From positions 1 through 64,000 of the forward strand of contig NZ_AOJI01000019.1 of assembly GCF_000336995.1 (NCBI RefSeq): DNA of 64,000 nucleotides, read 5' to 3'. The notes beneath the pieces are model-generated. The model made no database searches. It was given only the letters and a program-made list of their open reading frames with translations, and was not told the origin of the DNA. Made by a program: the position numbers and the translations under genes. Below, in pieces: positions 1-8,528 of the stretch. Position 1 is the first letter of the stretch; each line of letters starts with the position of its first letter. Source of the DNA: Halorubrum aidingense JCM 13560 (lineage in GTDB: Archaea; Halobacteriota; Halobacteria; Halobacteriales; Haloferacaceae).

Positions 1-34
1 TGCCAGCCCGCTCAGAGATGTGTATAAGAGACAG
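1..34. other. Sequencing adapter (Nextera/Tn5 mosaic end) at contig edge
   Basis: Bases 16-34 are exactly the 19-base Tn5 mosaic end used in Nextera libraries, and bases 1-15 look like a degraded adapter tail. Translating across it gives the MCIRDR peptide that is a familiar sign of this contamination. Genomic sequence starts at about base 35. This is library residue, not a mobile element. Confidence 0.97.
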
Positions 35-35
35 G

Positions 36-1289
36 CTCCGGCTGCTCGCGAACGAGCTGTCGGGGGCGGACCGCGGGCTGATCGTCGCCGGTCCCGCGGA
101 CCCGCCCGGGCTCGACGCCGAGGCGATCACGGCGCTGTCGCACGCGACGGGCTTCCCCGTCGTCGCGGACCCGCTCTCCGGCGTTCGCTACGGCGGCCAC
201 ACGCGCGTCGCCCCCGTTCTCGGGGCGTACGACGCGTATCTCTCGGGCGAGGTCGCTGGTGACGGGGAGGCGGGCGGCGAGGTCGATGGAGAGTCCGGCT
301 CGGCGCTCGAGTGGGACGATCCGGACGTCGTCCTCCGACTCGGCGCGTCGCCGACCTCGAAGAACCTGCGGAAGTACCTCGCCGGGACGGGCGCCGACCA
401 GTACCAGGTCGACCCGACGGGCCGGTGGCGCGAGGCGGAGTTCGCCGCGACCGACCTCGTCGTGGCCGAGCCGAGCCGCCTCTGCGCTCGCCTCTCCCGA
501 CTCGTCGCCGGCGGCGGGGGCGCTCCGGACTGGCGCGCGCAGTGGGAGGACGCCGAGCGGGTCGCTCGGGGAATCCACCGCCGCGAGGCCGACGCGCTTG
601 CCGACTCGTCCGATCCCGCGCCGTTCCACGAGGGCAACGCCCTCCGCGCGGTCGCCGACGCGCTCCCGGACCCGGCGACGCTGTTCGTCTCCAACTCGAT
701 GCCGGTCCGCGACCTCGACCGGTTCGTCGGCCCGACGACGACGAGCGTCACGGCGCTCGGCAACCGCGGCGTCTCCGGGATCGACGGCATCGTCTCCAGC
801 GCGCTCGGGGCCGGCTCCGCGACGACCGACGACCTCACGCTCGTCGTCGGCGACCTGGCGCTGTACCACGACACGAACGGGCTGCTCGCGATCGACCGCT
901 GCGGCGTCGACGTGACGGTCGTGTTGATAAACAACGACGGCGGCGGGATCTTCCACGCGCTCCCGATCGAGTCGTTCGAGCCGGAGTTCACGACGTCCTT
1001 CAAAACGCCGCACGGCATCGAGTTCGAGCCGATGTCGGACCTGCACGGGCTGGCGTACGCCCGGATCGACGCCCGGACCGACGCGCGACCGGAAGAGACC
1101 GGAGGACCGGGCGACGAGGGCCGAACGCCCGACGCGATCGCCGAGGATATCGAGGCGGCGTACGCGCGCGCTCGCGACGCCGACGGGTCGCACCTGATCG
1201 AGGTGCGGACCGACGCCGAGGCGAGCCACCGGACGCGAGAGCGACTCGAAGCGGCGGTCGAACGAGCGGTTCACGGCGCCCCGGAGTAG
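36..1289 (+). CDS. menD: MenD, SEPHCHC synthase (5' truncated)
   Basis: This is the thiamine-diphosphate enzyme that joins isochorismate and 2-oxoglutarate in menaquinone synthesis, the respiratory quinone of haloarchaea. About 417 residues remain, against roughly 550-600 for the full family, so the N-terminal pyrimidine-binding domain is mostly missing. The retained part has the central domain and the C-terminal ThDP domain: GNRGVSGIDG at about residue 241 of the fragment, then the diphosphate/Mg signature from VVGD to INNDGGGIF. The frame is open from the adapter junction, so the loss is an assembly edge and not a mutation. An acidic insertion (GDGEAGGEVDGES) lies near the start. The identification is firm; the true start lies outside the window. 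Confidence 0.93.
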   Translation, partial: LRLLANELSGADRGLIVAGPADPPGLDAEAITALSHATGFPVVADPLSGVRYGGHTRVAPVLGAYDAYLSGEVAGDGEAGGEVDGESGSALEWDDPDVVLRLGASPTSKNLRKYLAGTGADQYQVDPTGRWREAEFAATDLVVAEPSRLCARLSRLVAGGGGAPDWRAQWEDAERVARGIHRREADALADSSDPAPFHEGNALRAVADALPDPATLFVSNSMPVRDLDRFVGPTTTSVTALGNRGVSGIDGIVSSALGAGSATTDDLTLVVGDLALYHDTNGLLAIDRCGVDVTVVLINNDGGGIFHALPIESFEPEFTTSFKTPHGIEFEPMSDLHGLAYARIDARTDARPEETGGPGDEGRTPDAIAEDIEAAYARARDADGSHLIEVRTDAEASHRTRERLEAAVERAVHGAPE

Positions 1290-1351
1290 GTCGAGCGAGA
1301 CGCGCCACCGACGGCGCCGTCGACTCACACTACCGACCCACAGCTAACGAC

Positions 1352-1759
1352 TCACTCGATCGCGAGGGTCGCCGTCGCGGTCGCCTCCGACTCCTCGGCC
1401 GTCAGCGTGCCGACGATCAGATAGACCCCGGGCGGCGGGTCGCGCCACGTCCCCTCGTAGGTCGCCGATTCACCGGGGGCCAGCGTCTCGCTGTCGAGCG
1501 CTTGGGTGAACAGCCGGCCCGCGCCGTGTCGCCAGACGGGGTCCGTCTCGGGGACGGCCGCGTCACCGGCGCCGCTCATTTCGTCGCCGTCGTCGCTCGC
1601 TTCGCCGACGGCGTCATCACCCACTTCGTAGGCGGCGAAGTCGGCGCGCTGACCGGTCCGAAACCGGAGCGTGACCGGTTCGTCACCCCCGTTCGTGACG
1701 GCGAGCGCGAGGTCGAACCCGGCCTCGCGCTCGGCGGTCGCGAGGGTCGCGTCGATCAT
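1352..1759 (-). CDS. BsuPI-like domain protein
   Basis: This 135-residue acidic protein has a single beta-sandwich pattern: a conserved LAVTNGGDEPVTLRFRTGQ-like strand pair, a WRHGAGRLFTQAL segment, the phrase LAPGESATYEGTW and a closing PGVYLIVGTL. That is the pattern of the intracellular proteinase-inhibitor (BsuPI) domain in haloarchaeal proteins. No signal peptide or membrane segment is visible, so it is probably cytoplasmic. An upstream in-frame ATG (1819) exists, but ATG 1759 sits about 24-30 bases downstream of a TTTTTAAG box, the usual leaderless layout, so I chose it. The substrate or partner is unknown; inhibitor activity is a family label only. Confidence 0.78.
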   Translation of the reverse strand: MIDATLATAEREAGFDLALAVTNGGDEPVTLRFRTGQRADFAAYEVGDDAVGEASDDGDEMSGAGDAAVPETDPVWRHGAGRLFTQALDSETLAPGESATYEGTWRDPPPGVYLIVGTLTAEESEATATATLAIE

Positions 1760-1781
1760 GCGTCCGAGTCGCACGCGAGAC

Positions 1782-1790
1782 GGCTTAAAA
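1782..1790 (-). promoter_or_regulatory. TATA box of the BsuPI-like gene
   Basis: The minus strand reads GTTTTTAAG about 24-30 bases before ATG 1759 in an otherwise GC-rich stretch, fitting a haloarchaeal TATA box for a leaderless transcript. This supports the shorter start. Confidence 0.5.
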
Positions 1791-1846
1791 ACCGCGGCGA
1801 ACCCGCCGACGGAGCGCATAAGTCGCCGCTACCCCTACGGGATCGC

Positions 1847-2593
1847 GTGCAGGTCGTGGGCTACGAATCCGGCGAGGGACTCTACGTCGCCAGCGGCGGC
1901 GCGGTCGAGTTCGTCGACGCCGGGGCCGGCGCGGAGCTCGCCTTCGGACTCGGCGACCGCCGCTGTGCGGGAACGGTCCACGACGGCGATCACATCGCCT
2001 GCGACGCCGCCGACGCGCCCTACTGCGACGCTCACGGGAGCGTCTGGGTGTGCGCGCGGTGTACGGGGACCTGTCTGAAAGACGAGATGGATTGCCACGA
2101 GGAGCACGCGATCTACCTCGCCGCCTTCGCCCCCGACGTGTTGAAAGTCGGCGTGACGCGGCTGTGGCGGCTGGAGACGCGGCTCCGCGAGCAGGGCGCG
2201 GACCGCGCGGCGCACATCCGGACCGTGCCGGACGGGCGGGTCGCCCGGCGGATCGAGGCCGAACTGGCCGCCGGCGGCGACCTCGTCGACCGGGTACGCG
2301 TCCCGACGAAACTCGACGGCTTCGGCCGCAGAGTCGACGCGCCGGCGTGGGAGGCGCTGCTGGATCGGTTCGATCCGATCGAGCGGTTCGCGTTCGACTA
2401 CGGGCTCGACCTCGACGAGCGCCCGGTCGCAGAGACGATGGCGGCCGGAACGGTTCGCGGCTGGAAGGGCCGGGTGCTGGTGCTCGATCGTGGCGGATCG
2501 ACGTACGCCGTCGACGCCCGCGATCTGGTCGGCTACGAGCTCACCGACGAGGTGCCCGAACGGGAGTTACAGTCGAGTCTGGGCGCGTTCTGA
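1847..2593 (+). CDS. DUF2797 family protein with Cys-rich N-terminus and GIY-YIG-like pattern
   Basis: The protein has 248 residues and a GTG start. The N-terminal 85 residues carry many Cys and His (C45, C58, C67, H70, C75, C78, C82, C88, H89), arranged like one or two zinc sites. The next segment reads IYLAAF, then LKVGVT, then an RL-x-TRL-x-QGA stretch, then RIEAEL. The order tyrosine, KVGVT, arginines, glutamate resembles the core of GIY-YIG/T5orf172 nucleases. Family knowledge: archaeal DUF2797 proteins have no settled function. The long open frame upstream of the GTG is a GC-rich overrun through menD. A nucleic-acid-related role is inference from the pattern alone. Confidence 0.82.
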   Translation: MQVVGYESGEGLYVASGGAVEFVDAGAGAELAFGLGDRRCAGTVHDGDHIACDAADAPYCDAHGSVWVCARCTGTCLKDEMDCHEEHAIYLAAFAPDVLKVGVTRLWRLETRLREQGADRAAHIRTVPDGRVARRIEAELAAGGDLVDRVRVPTKLDGFGRRVDAPAWEALLDRFDPIERFAFDYGLDLDERPVAETMAAGTVRGWKGRVLVLDRGGSTYAVDARDLVGYELTDEVPERELQSSLGAF

Positions 2594-2685
2594 GTTCTGA
2601 TCGAGTCGAGCGTGGGCGCGGCGAGCCGCGCGCTTGCGAGGGAGATCACCCACCCTCAAGAGGTGGATACGCGTATTCGCGACCA

Positions 2686-3351
2686 GTGACGCAAGGCCCT
2701 CTCGCAGCGCTGTTCGGCGACCCGTTCGCCGTGATGAACACCGTCGGACTGGTCGCGTTCGCGCTGGTCGGATCGACGAAGGCGATACGCGAGGAGTTCG
2801 ACGTGTTCGGCGTCGCCGTCGTGGGGCTGGCGATGGCGTTCGCGGGCGGGGTGACGCGGGACCTGCTCGTGAACCGGGTCCCGCTCGTCCTCCTGTCGCC
2901 GATTGAGATCGCGCTCGGCCTGATCGGCGTCGGGCTGGCGATCGCGTTGCGGGTCGTCCTCGCGGCGCCCGACACCCACCCGCTCACGCTCGTCGCCGAC
3001 GCCGTCGGCCTCGCCGCGTTCGCGACCACGGGCGCCATCGTCGCGACCGACGCCGGCGTCTCGGCGGTCGGCGTCGTCGCCATCGCGACGATCAACGCCG
3101 TCGGCGGCGGTGCCTTCGCGGACATCCTCCTCGACCGGGCACCGTTCATCCTCTTCGACGACTTCTACGCGAGCTGTGCGGTGTTGGGCGGGAGCGCCTA
3201 CTGGCTCGCGGGTCTCGCGGGCGCTCCCGGTGGTATCGCCGCCGCGGTCTGTGCGGCGGTGACGGTCGGCACCCGACTGCTCGCGGTCGCGTACGGCTGG
3301 AGCCTGCCGACCGCGCAGCGGCTTCGGGGGATCGGCGGTCGGTTTCGGTGA
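2686..3351 (+). CDS. TRIC/UPF0126 family membrane channel
   Basis: This 221-residue polytopic membrane protein has about seven hydrophobic segments built as two similar halves. Each half contains the family's glycine-rich helix break followed by a basic/proline turn: FAGGVTRDLLVNRVP near residue 60 and VGGGAFADILLDRAPF near residue 145. This internal duplication is typical of the prokaryotic TRIC-like cation channels (formerly UPF0126, YicG/YadS). It would sit in the cytoplasmic membrane and pass monovalent cations; the ion is not deducible from sequence. The GTG at 2686 precedes the first helix directly and gives the family-typical length. It stands alone, with the exporter operon facing it. 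Confidence 0.86.
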   Translation: MTQGPLAALFGDPFAVMNTVGLVAFALVGSTKAIREEFDVFGVAVVGLAMAFAGGVTRDLLVNRVPLVLLSPIEIALGLIGVGLAIALRVVLAAPDTHPLTLVADAVGLAAFATTGAIVATDAGVSAVGVVAIATINAVGGGAFADILLDRAPFILFDDFYASCAVLGGSAYWLAGLAGAPGGIAAAVCAAVTVGTRLLAVAYGWSLPTAQRLRGIGGRFR

Positions 3352-3411
3352 TCGTCGGTTTCGGTGATCGTCGGCGGGGATCGACGACTGGCTCGCCGAC
3401 GGGGGCGGGCC

Positions 3412-4467
3412 TCACCCCTCGAACCCGTTCTCCGCGACGAGTCGCCGGACGCCGACGTACGCGACCGCGGCGATCGCGACGTACGCGACGACGAGCGCGG
3501 TGGTCGCCGCGTCTGCGCTGTCGATCGCGAGACGCGCGACCGCGTTCGCCGGGCCGCCGGCCATCGCGGTGGCGCCGCCGAACAGGACGAGCACCCCGAT
3601 CGAGTAGAGGAACTGGGCGGCCCGCCGGTCGGGCGCGAGCGCCGAGATGGCGACCGCGAGCGCGACGACGAGCGTCGTCAGCGCGGTCATGAGGACGAGA
3701 ATTGCGGGGACGTTGGCGACCGGCGTCCCGTTCGCCCTGAGCAACAGTAGCCACAGCAGGGCCTGTCCGGGCGCGATCGAGACCGCGGCGAGCGCCTTGC
3801 CGTCGACGATCTCGCCGAGCGTGACGGGCGCGACCCGGAGCAGTTCGAGCGTCCCCCGATCTATCTCCTCCGTGATCGAGTCGACGACGAGCGACCCCGA
3901 GATGAACACGGGCAGGAAGACGAGCACCGGGATCAACACGGTGTACGTGAACGTGAAGTACGGGCTCGACCCGGTGCGGTCCGGCAGCGGCAGCGGCGAT
4001 TCCGTCAGGAACTCGGCCCGTTGCGCGCGCTCGTTCACCTCGTAGGTCCGGAGGAGGTCGCGCAGTTGGACGACGATCACCGTCGTCTCGACGGTCGTGT
4101 CGGGGGCCGTGACGTGCACGTCGACCCCGCCGCCGTCGTCTCGGGTCGCGATCACCACCGCGTCGGCGGCGTTGCGCTCGAAGGCGAGCCGCGCCGCGCC
4201 GGCGTTCTCGTATCGCGTGACCGAGGCGCCGGACACCTCGTCGGCCGCGCGTTCGAGATCGGTCACGGCATCGCCCGCGGCCGCGACTTCGACCTCCGCG
4301 CCGTCGAGCGCGCCGGGGTCGTACATCGAGACGAGCCCCACGACCAGGAACGACGAGAACGCGGCGATGAACAGCTGGATCGCGACCGCGAGCAGGATCG
4401 TCTTCTCCGCGCGCAGCCCCGCCAGCTCTCGCCCGGCGATCGTCAACCGACTGTCCGCGCTACCCAT
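3412..4467 (-). CDS. ABC-2 type transporter permease
   Basis: The 351-residue protein has one N-terminal membrane helix (about residues 25-47), a 130-residue extracytoplasmic domain, then five or six helices, the NatB/ABC-2 permease layout. The segment TEEIDRGTLELLRVAPVTLGEIVDGK just after the second helix is the conserved cytoplasmic coupling loop of ABC-2 permeases. It is the last gene of a three-gene minus-strand operon and overlaps the preceding permease by 8 bases. With that partner and the ATPase it should form a heterodimeric exporter. The substrate is unknown. Confidence 0.88.
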   Translation of the reverse strand: MGSADSRLTIAGRELAGLRAEKTILLAVAIQLFIAAFSSFLVVGLVSMYDPGALDGAEVEVAAAGDAVTDLERAADEVSGASVTRYENAGAARLAFERNAADAVVIATRDDGGGVDVHVTAPDTTVETTVIVVQLRDLLRTYEVNERAQRAEFLTESPLPLPDRTGSSPYFTFTYTVLIPVLVFLPVFISGSLVVDSITEEIDRGTLELLRVAPVTLGEIVDGKALAAVSIAPGQALLWLLLLRANGTPVANVPAILVLMTALTTLVVALAVAISALAPDRRAAQFLYSIGVLVLFGGATAMAGGPANAVARLAIDSADAATTALVVAYVAIAAVAYVGVRRLVAENGFEG

Positions 4468-6391
4468 GGACGCTCACCACCGCGAAGTTGTACGCGGCGT
4501 GGATCAGCGCCGCCAGCGCCAGCGCCAGCGCGTAGCGCGTCCGACCCCGACTCGCGCCCATCGCGGCCACGGTCGTCGCGACTCCGTGTAAGAGGAGGGG
4601 CGCGAAAAGCAGCGCCACCAACACCCCCACCGGGAGCCCCTCCACCCCGGCGACGCTCCCGAACGCGGCGCGGCCCACGTACAGCTCCGTGAGCCCCACG
4701 GCCTGCACGACCGCGGTGGCCTTCTCCGCGAGGAAGAAGCCGGCGCCGGAGGCGAGTCCGACCGCGACGGCGACTCGATCGGTCCGGGCGAAGACGCCCC
4801 GCTCGAAGCCGGCGTAGAGGTGCACGCTCTTGGCGAGCTCCTCGATGAACGCGATGACCACGAGCAGCACGGGGATCGACACCGTCACCGGGAGCGCGAA
4901 CAGCACCGCGACCGCGAGCAGCTCCGCGACGAACACGAACGGGATCGTACAGGCGGTGAGCAGCGCGACCGACGCGAGCGGTCGGAGGCGGTCGCGGGAG
5001 GCGATCGCCCCGAGAGAGTCGGGTTCGACCGCCGAGAGCCGCACCGCGAGCGCGTCGAGGAACTTCCGCGCGACCGGCTTCTGGGTGAACAGGTCCTCCT
5101 CGCGGTAGACGCCGATCCCGAGCCCGTACAGGAGCGCGGCGCCGAGCGCCATCGGCGTCGTCGAAAAGAGCGCCTCGCCGAGCGAGACCGCCTCGTCCTG
5201 GAGGTCGAAGACGACGAGCGTCAGCGGCGACACCAGCGCGACCGGCGTGACGTTCGTGAAGATCGCGGGGACGAACGCGTACGTCGTGAGGAAGACGCTC
5301 ACGCCGACCGTGACGAAGGTGAGCTCCTTGAACGACCGCGCGAACATCGCGCCGACGAACGTCGCCGCGAGGAACGTCGCCGCGATCGGCAGCACGGCGA
5401 CCACCGAGAGGACCCCACCCCCGACGGCGACCGCGATCGCCGCGGTGACGAGGACCGCCGCCGCGACGTACGGCAGCGTCTTCCCCGCGACGATCTCGGC
5501 GGGCGACAGCGGCGTGACGAGGAGCGGCTCTCCCCGTCGGTTCGTCCGCTCGTCGAGGACCGAGGAGCCGTACGCCTGGATCAGGAAGTTCATCGGAACG
5601 AGGAAGGCGAACGCGAGCAGCAGCGAGGCGAACGGGAACGGGGGCGCGATCGCTCCGGGCGTGCCGACCGTACCGGCGCCGAAGGCCCCGCCGCCGATAG
5701 ACGGGACCGCCAGCCCGGAGTCCTCCTGTCCGGCGCTGTCGCCGGTGCCGGTGCTATCTCTCGTCCCGGTGCCGCCGGTGTCGCCGGTGTCGCCCCCTTC
5801 GCCGCTTCCGTCACCGGTGGCCTCGTCCCCGTCGCTTCCGCCGCTCGATCCGCCACCGCCCCCGCCCCCGTCGGCCCCGCCGAGCGTCGCGCCGTCGTCG
5901 AGCGGGGTCGTCCGACTCGCGTATCGCAGGCTGACCGTGACCGGGAACGCGGCGGTCGCGTTCTCCTCCGTCGCCATCAGGCGTTCGTTGTGCGCCTCGA
6001 CGGCCGCGCGGAACTCGGCGGCCGCGGCCTCGCCTTTCCGGGTGTCGCTCGCGATCACCGCCACCTCGCGGTCGGCGCCGCCGCGCTCGGCGTCGAGGAC
6101 GACGAGGTCCGCGGTCTCGCCCAGCGTCGCGCGGTCGGCCGAAACCGGCGTCAGGGAGGGCTCGGCCTCGACCGCGTCCGCGTACGGCGAGCCGGGGTCG
6201 ACGCCGACGCGGTACACGTCGCGGTCGACGTCGATCCCGACGACGCCCGCCGCGAGCCCGCCACCGAGCACGACCCCGGCGACGGAGAGCAGCGCGAGCG
6301 CCGCGAGCAGGGTGCGTCGGTCGACCCCGCCGCCCGCGCGGGCGGTCTCCCAGCGGGCGACCCGGAGGATCCTCCGGAGGCGGTCGATCAC
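4460..6391 (-). CDS. ABC-2 permease fused to a PrsW-type intramembrane protease
   Basis: The protein has 643 residues and a GTG start. Residues 1 to about 430 form an ABC-2 permease: an N-terminal helix, an extracytoplasmic domain with a low-complexity Gly/Ser/Asp/Thr stretch (about 165-225), then helices and the coupling loop SVLDERTNRRGEPLLVTPLS. Residues from about 480 form a second membrane domain with all four PrsW motifs: EELAK (517-521), GFFLAE (551-556), a lone His in LLLHG (602) and HAAYN (631-635). The Glu and His residues would bind the catalytic zinc. It overlaps the ATPase gene by 4 bases and the next permease by 8, so translation is coupled. The fusion suggests an exporter that also cleaves or senses membrane proteins. 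Confidence 0.87.
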   Translation of the reverse strand: MIDRLRRILRVARWETARAGGGVDRRTLLAALALLSVAGVVLGGGLAAGVVGIDVDRDVYRVGVDPGSPYADAVEAEPSLTPVSADRATLGETADLVVLDAERGGADREVAVIASDTRKGEAAAAEFRAAVEAHNERLMATEENATAAFPVTVSLRYASRTTPLDDGATLGGADGGGGGGGSSGGSDGDEATGDGSGEGGDTGDTGGTGTRDSTGTGDSAGQEDSGLAVPSIGGGAFGAGTVGTPGAIAPPFPFASLLLAFAFLVPMNFLIQAYGSSVLDERTNRRGEPLLVTPLSPAEIVAGKTLPYVAAAVLVTAAIAVAVGGGVLSVVAVLPIAATFLAATFVGAMFARSFKELTFVTVGVSVFLTTYAFVPAIFTNVTPVALVSPLTLVVFDLQDEAVSLGEALFSTTPMALGAALLYGLGIGVYREEDLFTQKPVARKFLDALAVRLSAVEPDSLGAIASRDRLRPLASVALLTACTIPFVFVAELLAVAVLFALPVTVSIPVLLVVIAFIEELAKSVHLYAGFERGVFARTDRVAVAVGLASGAGFFLAEKATAVVQAVGLTELYVGRAAFGSVAGVEGLPVGVLVALLFAPLLLHGVATTVAAMGASRGRTRYALALALAALIHAAYNFAVVSVHG

Positions 6392-7341
6392 TCGGGCCCC
6401 TCCGCCGCGGCGTCACCCGCGTACCGGCCCGGCATCGGTCGGCCGACGATGTCCAAGAACACGTCTTCGAGGCTCGGCTCGCGGGTGCGAATGTCGACGA
6501 CCTCTCCGCCGGCCGCGGCGACGGCCTCTCGGACGGCCTCGACTGCGTCCATGTCCGGAACGGTCGTCCGGAAGCGGTCGCCGACCGCCTCGGTGGTGGC
6601 GTCGACGTCGCTCAGCGGGCCGGTCGGTTGGTCGACCCGCGACGGCGCCACGTCGGTGTACACGTGGTAGGTCGTCTCGCCGTGTCGCTCGCGGATCCCG
6701 TCGACGCTCCCGCGGGCGACGATCCGCCCCTCGTTCATCACCACGACGCGGTCGCAGACGGACTCGACGTGGTAGAGGTTGTGCGCGGAGAAGACCACCG
6801 TTTTGCCCGTCGCGCGAAGCTCGCGGGTGAACGCCAGCACGGAGTTCGTCGTCACCGGGTCGAGCCCGGAGGCCGGCTCGTCGTACACGAGGACGTCCGG
6901 GTCGTTGACCAGCGACCGGGCGATCGCGACCTTGCGTTTCATTCCCTTCGACATGTCACCGAGCCGCCGCTCGCGGTGGTCGAGTTCGAGCCGGTCGAGC
7001 GCGGCCGCGATCCGTTCGTCGGCGACGTCGCCGGGCACGTCGTACAGGTCCGCGAAAAACCGCAGGTACGACCGCGGCGTCATCTCCTCGTAGAGCGGCG
7101 ACTCCTCGGGGAGAAACCCCAGTCGGCGGCGCATCTCCGGGTCGTCGGAGCGGAAGCCGGCGACCTCGACGTCGCCGTCGGTGGGGTCGACGAGGCCGGC
7201 GAGCACCTTCAGCGTCGTCGTCTTGCCGGCGCCGTTCGGGCCGACGATCCCGAACACCTCCCCCTCGTCGACGGAGAAACTGCTGTCGACGACGGCCGCG
7301 AAGTCGCCGTACGTCTTCCGTAACCCCGCCACCTCGATCAT
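6388..7341 (-). CDS. ABC transporter ATP-binding protein
   Basis: This 317-residue ATPase is the first gene of the exporter operon. Walker A is GPNGAGKTT (about residues 35-43), the Q-loop is near GFLPEE, the signature is LGDMSKGMKRK, a degenerate LSGGQ typical of NatA/Nod-like exporters, Walker B is VLVYDEPASGLDP and the switch His lies in FSAHNLYH. The last 90 residues form the extra C-terminal domain often seen in NatA-type ATPases. It overlaps the next gene by 4 bases (GTGA). It should power the two permeases; the cargo is unknown. Confidence 0.93.
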   Translation of the reverse strand: MIEVAGLRKTYGDFAAVVDSSFSVDEGEVFGIVGPNGAGKTTTLKVLAGLVDPTDGDVEVAGFRSDDPEMRRRLGFLPEESPLYEEMTPRSYLRFFADLYDVPGDVADERIAAALDRLELDHRERRLGDMSKGMKRKVAIARSLVNDPDVLVYDEPASGLDPVTTNSVLAFTRELRATGKTVVFSAHNLYHVESVCDRVVVMNEGRIVARGSVDGIRERHGETTYHVYTDVAPSRVDQPTGPLSDVDATTEAVGDRFRTTVPDMDAVEAVREAVAAAGGEVVDIRTREPSLEDVFLDIVGRPMPGRYAGDAAAEGPE

Positions 7342-7434
7342 GGTTCGCGATCGACCCGGTGCCGGGTTAAACTCACCCCCGCGGCTATCAGCGGCGAGAA
7401 CGCGGGACGGGGTCCCGCGCGGTCGGTTCGGCCG

Positions 7435-8499
7435 TCAGTCGTCGGCCCAGGCGTCGCCGTGGGCGCGGTACCCGTCGAACTCGCCGGCGGTGATCTCGCG
7501 TTCGATCTCTCGGCGCGTCTCCCCGTCGAGTTGGACGATGTGACACAGCGGATGGCCCGGCGCGGCGACGGGGTTCTCCAGCGAGCCGAGGATCAGCCCG
7601 TCGAACGGGGCGGCGACCGTGTGCTCCTCCGTCTTGAAGTGGTTCGTGATCGTGCAGATCGTCTCGTCCTCGTAGACGAGCGGGTACGGTCCCCACTCCA
7701 TCTCGACGAGCCCGCCGGTGTCGGCCCGGAGCCAGCGCTTCGTGCTGTCGGCGGAGGTGGACTGAAACCAGCCGGGCCAGTGGACCGCCTCGCCGGGGGT
7801 GAGTTCGTACTCCGCGAGCACGCTCTCGACGCCCTCCAGCGCCTTCTCGACGAGCACCGGCTGAAACCGATGGGCGCGTCCCATCTCGACGGTCACCGTC
7901 GGGATCCCGTCCGCGGTCGCCGTCGACCGGAGCGAGCCCTGATCGCCCGCGCCGTACAGCACGACGTTCGTCGCGAACGCCCGGGCGAGCCGCCGGACGT
8001 CGGGGTCGTCGAGGTCGGCGCGGGCGTGGTAGATCGTCGTTCGGTTCCGCGTCGAGGTGTGGAAGTCGAGTCCGAGGTCGCACTGCGAGACGAACCGCCG
8101 GTAGATCCGGTTCGCCATCCGCTCGGTCGTGTTCGAGCGCTCCTTCCCCGGGAACGACCGGTTCATGTCCTGGTCGTAGATCGGCGTGTCGCGCCGCTGC
8201 GCCTCGTACGCGGGCACGTTACAGACGTGGAGACAGACGAGCGTCCCGTGGAGGTCAGCGGGCGAATAGCGGTCGGCGACCTCTTGGACGACCTTGACGC
8301 CGTTCAGTTCGTCGCCGTGGATCCCCGCGGAGAGGAACACGGTCGGGCCACCGCCCTCACCGTTGATGACCGTCACCGGCATCTCGATCGGGTCTCCGAG
8401 GTACGTCTCGCCGATCTCGTACCGAAGGTGGCGTTTCTCTCCCGGGCCGACGACGCCGTCGTACCGGAACGGCTCCGGCTCTGGGTGCGATTCGTTCAC
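7435..8499 (-). CDS. Succinylglutamate desuccinylase/aspartoacylase family zinc hydrolase
   Basis: The protein has 354 residues. The zinc site is visible as GIHGDELNG (His and Glu ligands, about residues 59-67) and the later LDFHTST (His near 141). The substrate-carboxylate RR/NRSFPG segment (MNRSFPGK) and the ETVTVEMGRAHRF-like catalytic glutamate region follow. These are the marks of the M14-related AstE/aspartoacylase fold, which removes acyl groups from amino acids or related amides. The exact substrate cannot be read. The GTG start at 8499 lies about 22-30 bases downstream of an AT-rich TTTTAAAA box, so the gene is probably leaderless. Confidence 0.87.
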   Translation of the reverse strand: MNESHPEPEPFRYDGVVGPGEKRHLRYEIGETYLGDPIEMPVTVINGEGGGPTVFLSAGIHGDELNGVKVVQEVADRYSPADLHGTLVCLHVCNVPAYEAQRRDTPIYDQDMNRSFPGKERSNTTERMANRIYRRFVSQCDLGLDFHTSTRNRTTIYHARADLDDPDVRRLARAFATNVVLYGAGDQGSLRSTATADGIPTVTVEMGRAHRFQPVLVEKALEGVESVLAEYELTPGEAVHWPGWFQSTSADSTKRWLRADTGGLVEMEWGPYPLVYEDETICTITNHFKTEEHTVAAPFDGLILGSLENPVAAPGHPLCHIVQLDGETRREIEREITAGEFDGYRAHGDAWADD

Positions 8500-8517
8500 A
8501 CCCGAACGTCGCGAGAG

Positions 8518-8528
8518 AGTTTTAAAAT
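8518..8528 (-). promoter_or_regulatory. TATA box of the AstE-like gene
   Basis: The minus strand has CATTTTAAAAC about 20-29 bases upstream of GTG 8499. It is the only AT-rich run nearby and supports a leaderless transcript starting at the GTG. Confidence 0.5.

Noticed and set aside
12-1328. Long minus-strand frame of 438 residues across menD
   Set aside because: Arg-rich shadow of the GC-rich coding strand; it also runs into the adapter and ends VSYTHL, a known translation of the mosaic end.
311-1846. Upstream extension of the DUF2797 gene to base 311
   Set aside because: It overlaps menD in another frame and adds Arg-rich non-native sequence; GTG 1847 gives the family length.
4820-6670. 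Plus-strand frame of 616 residues over the exporter genes
   Set aside because: Arg/Asp/Glu alternation typical of antisense shadows; the real permease-PrsW and ATPase genes explain the region.
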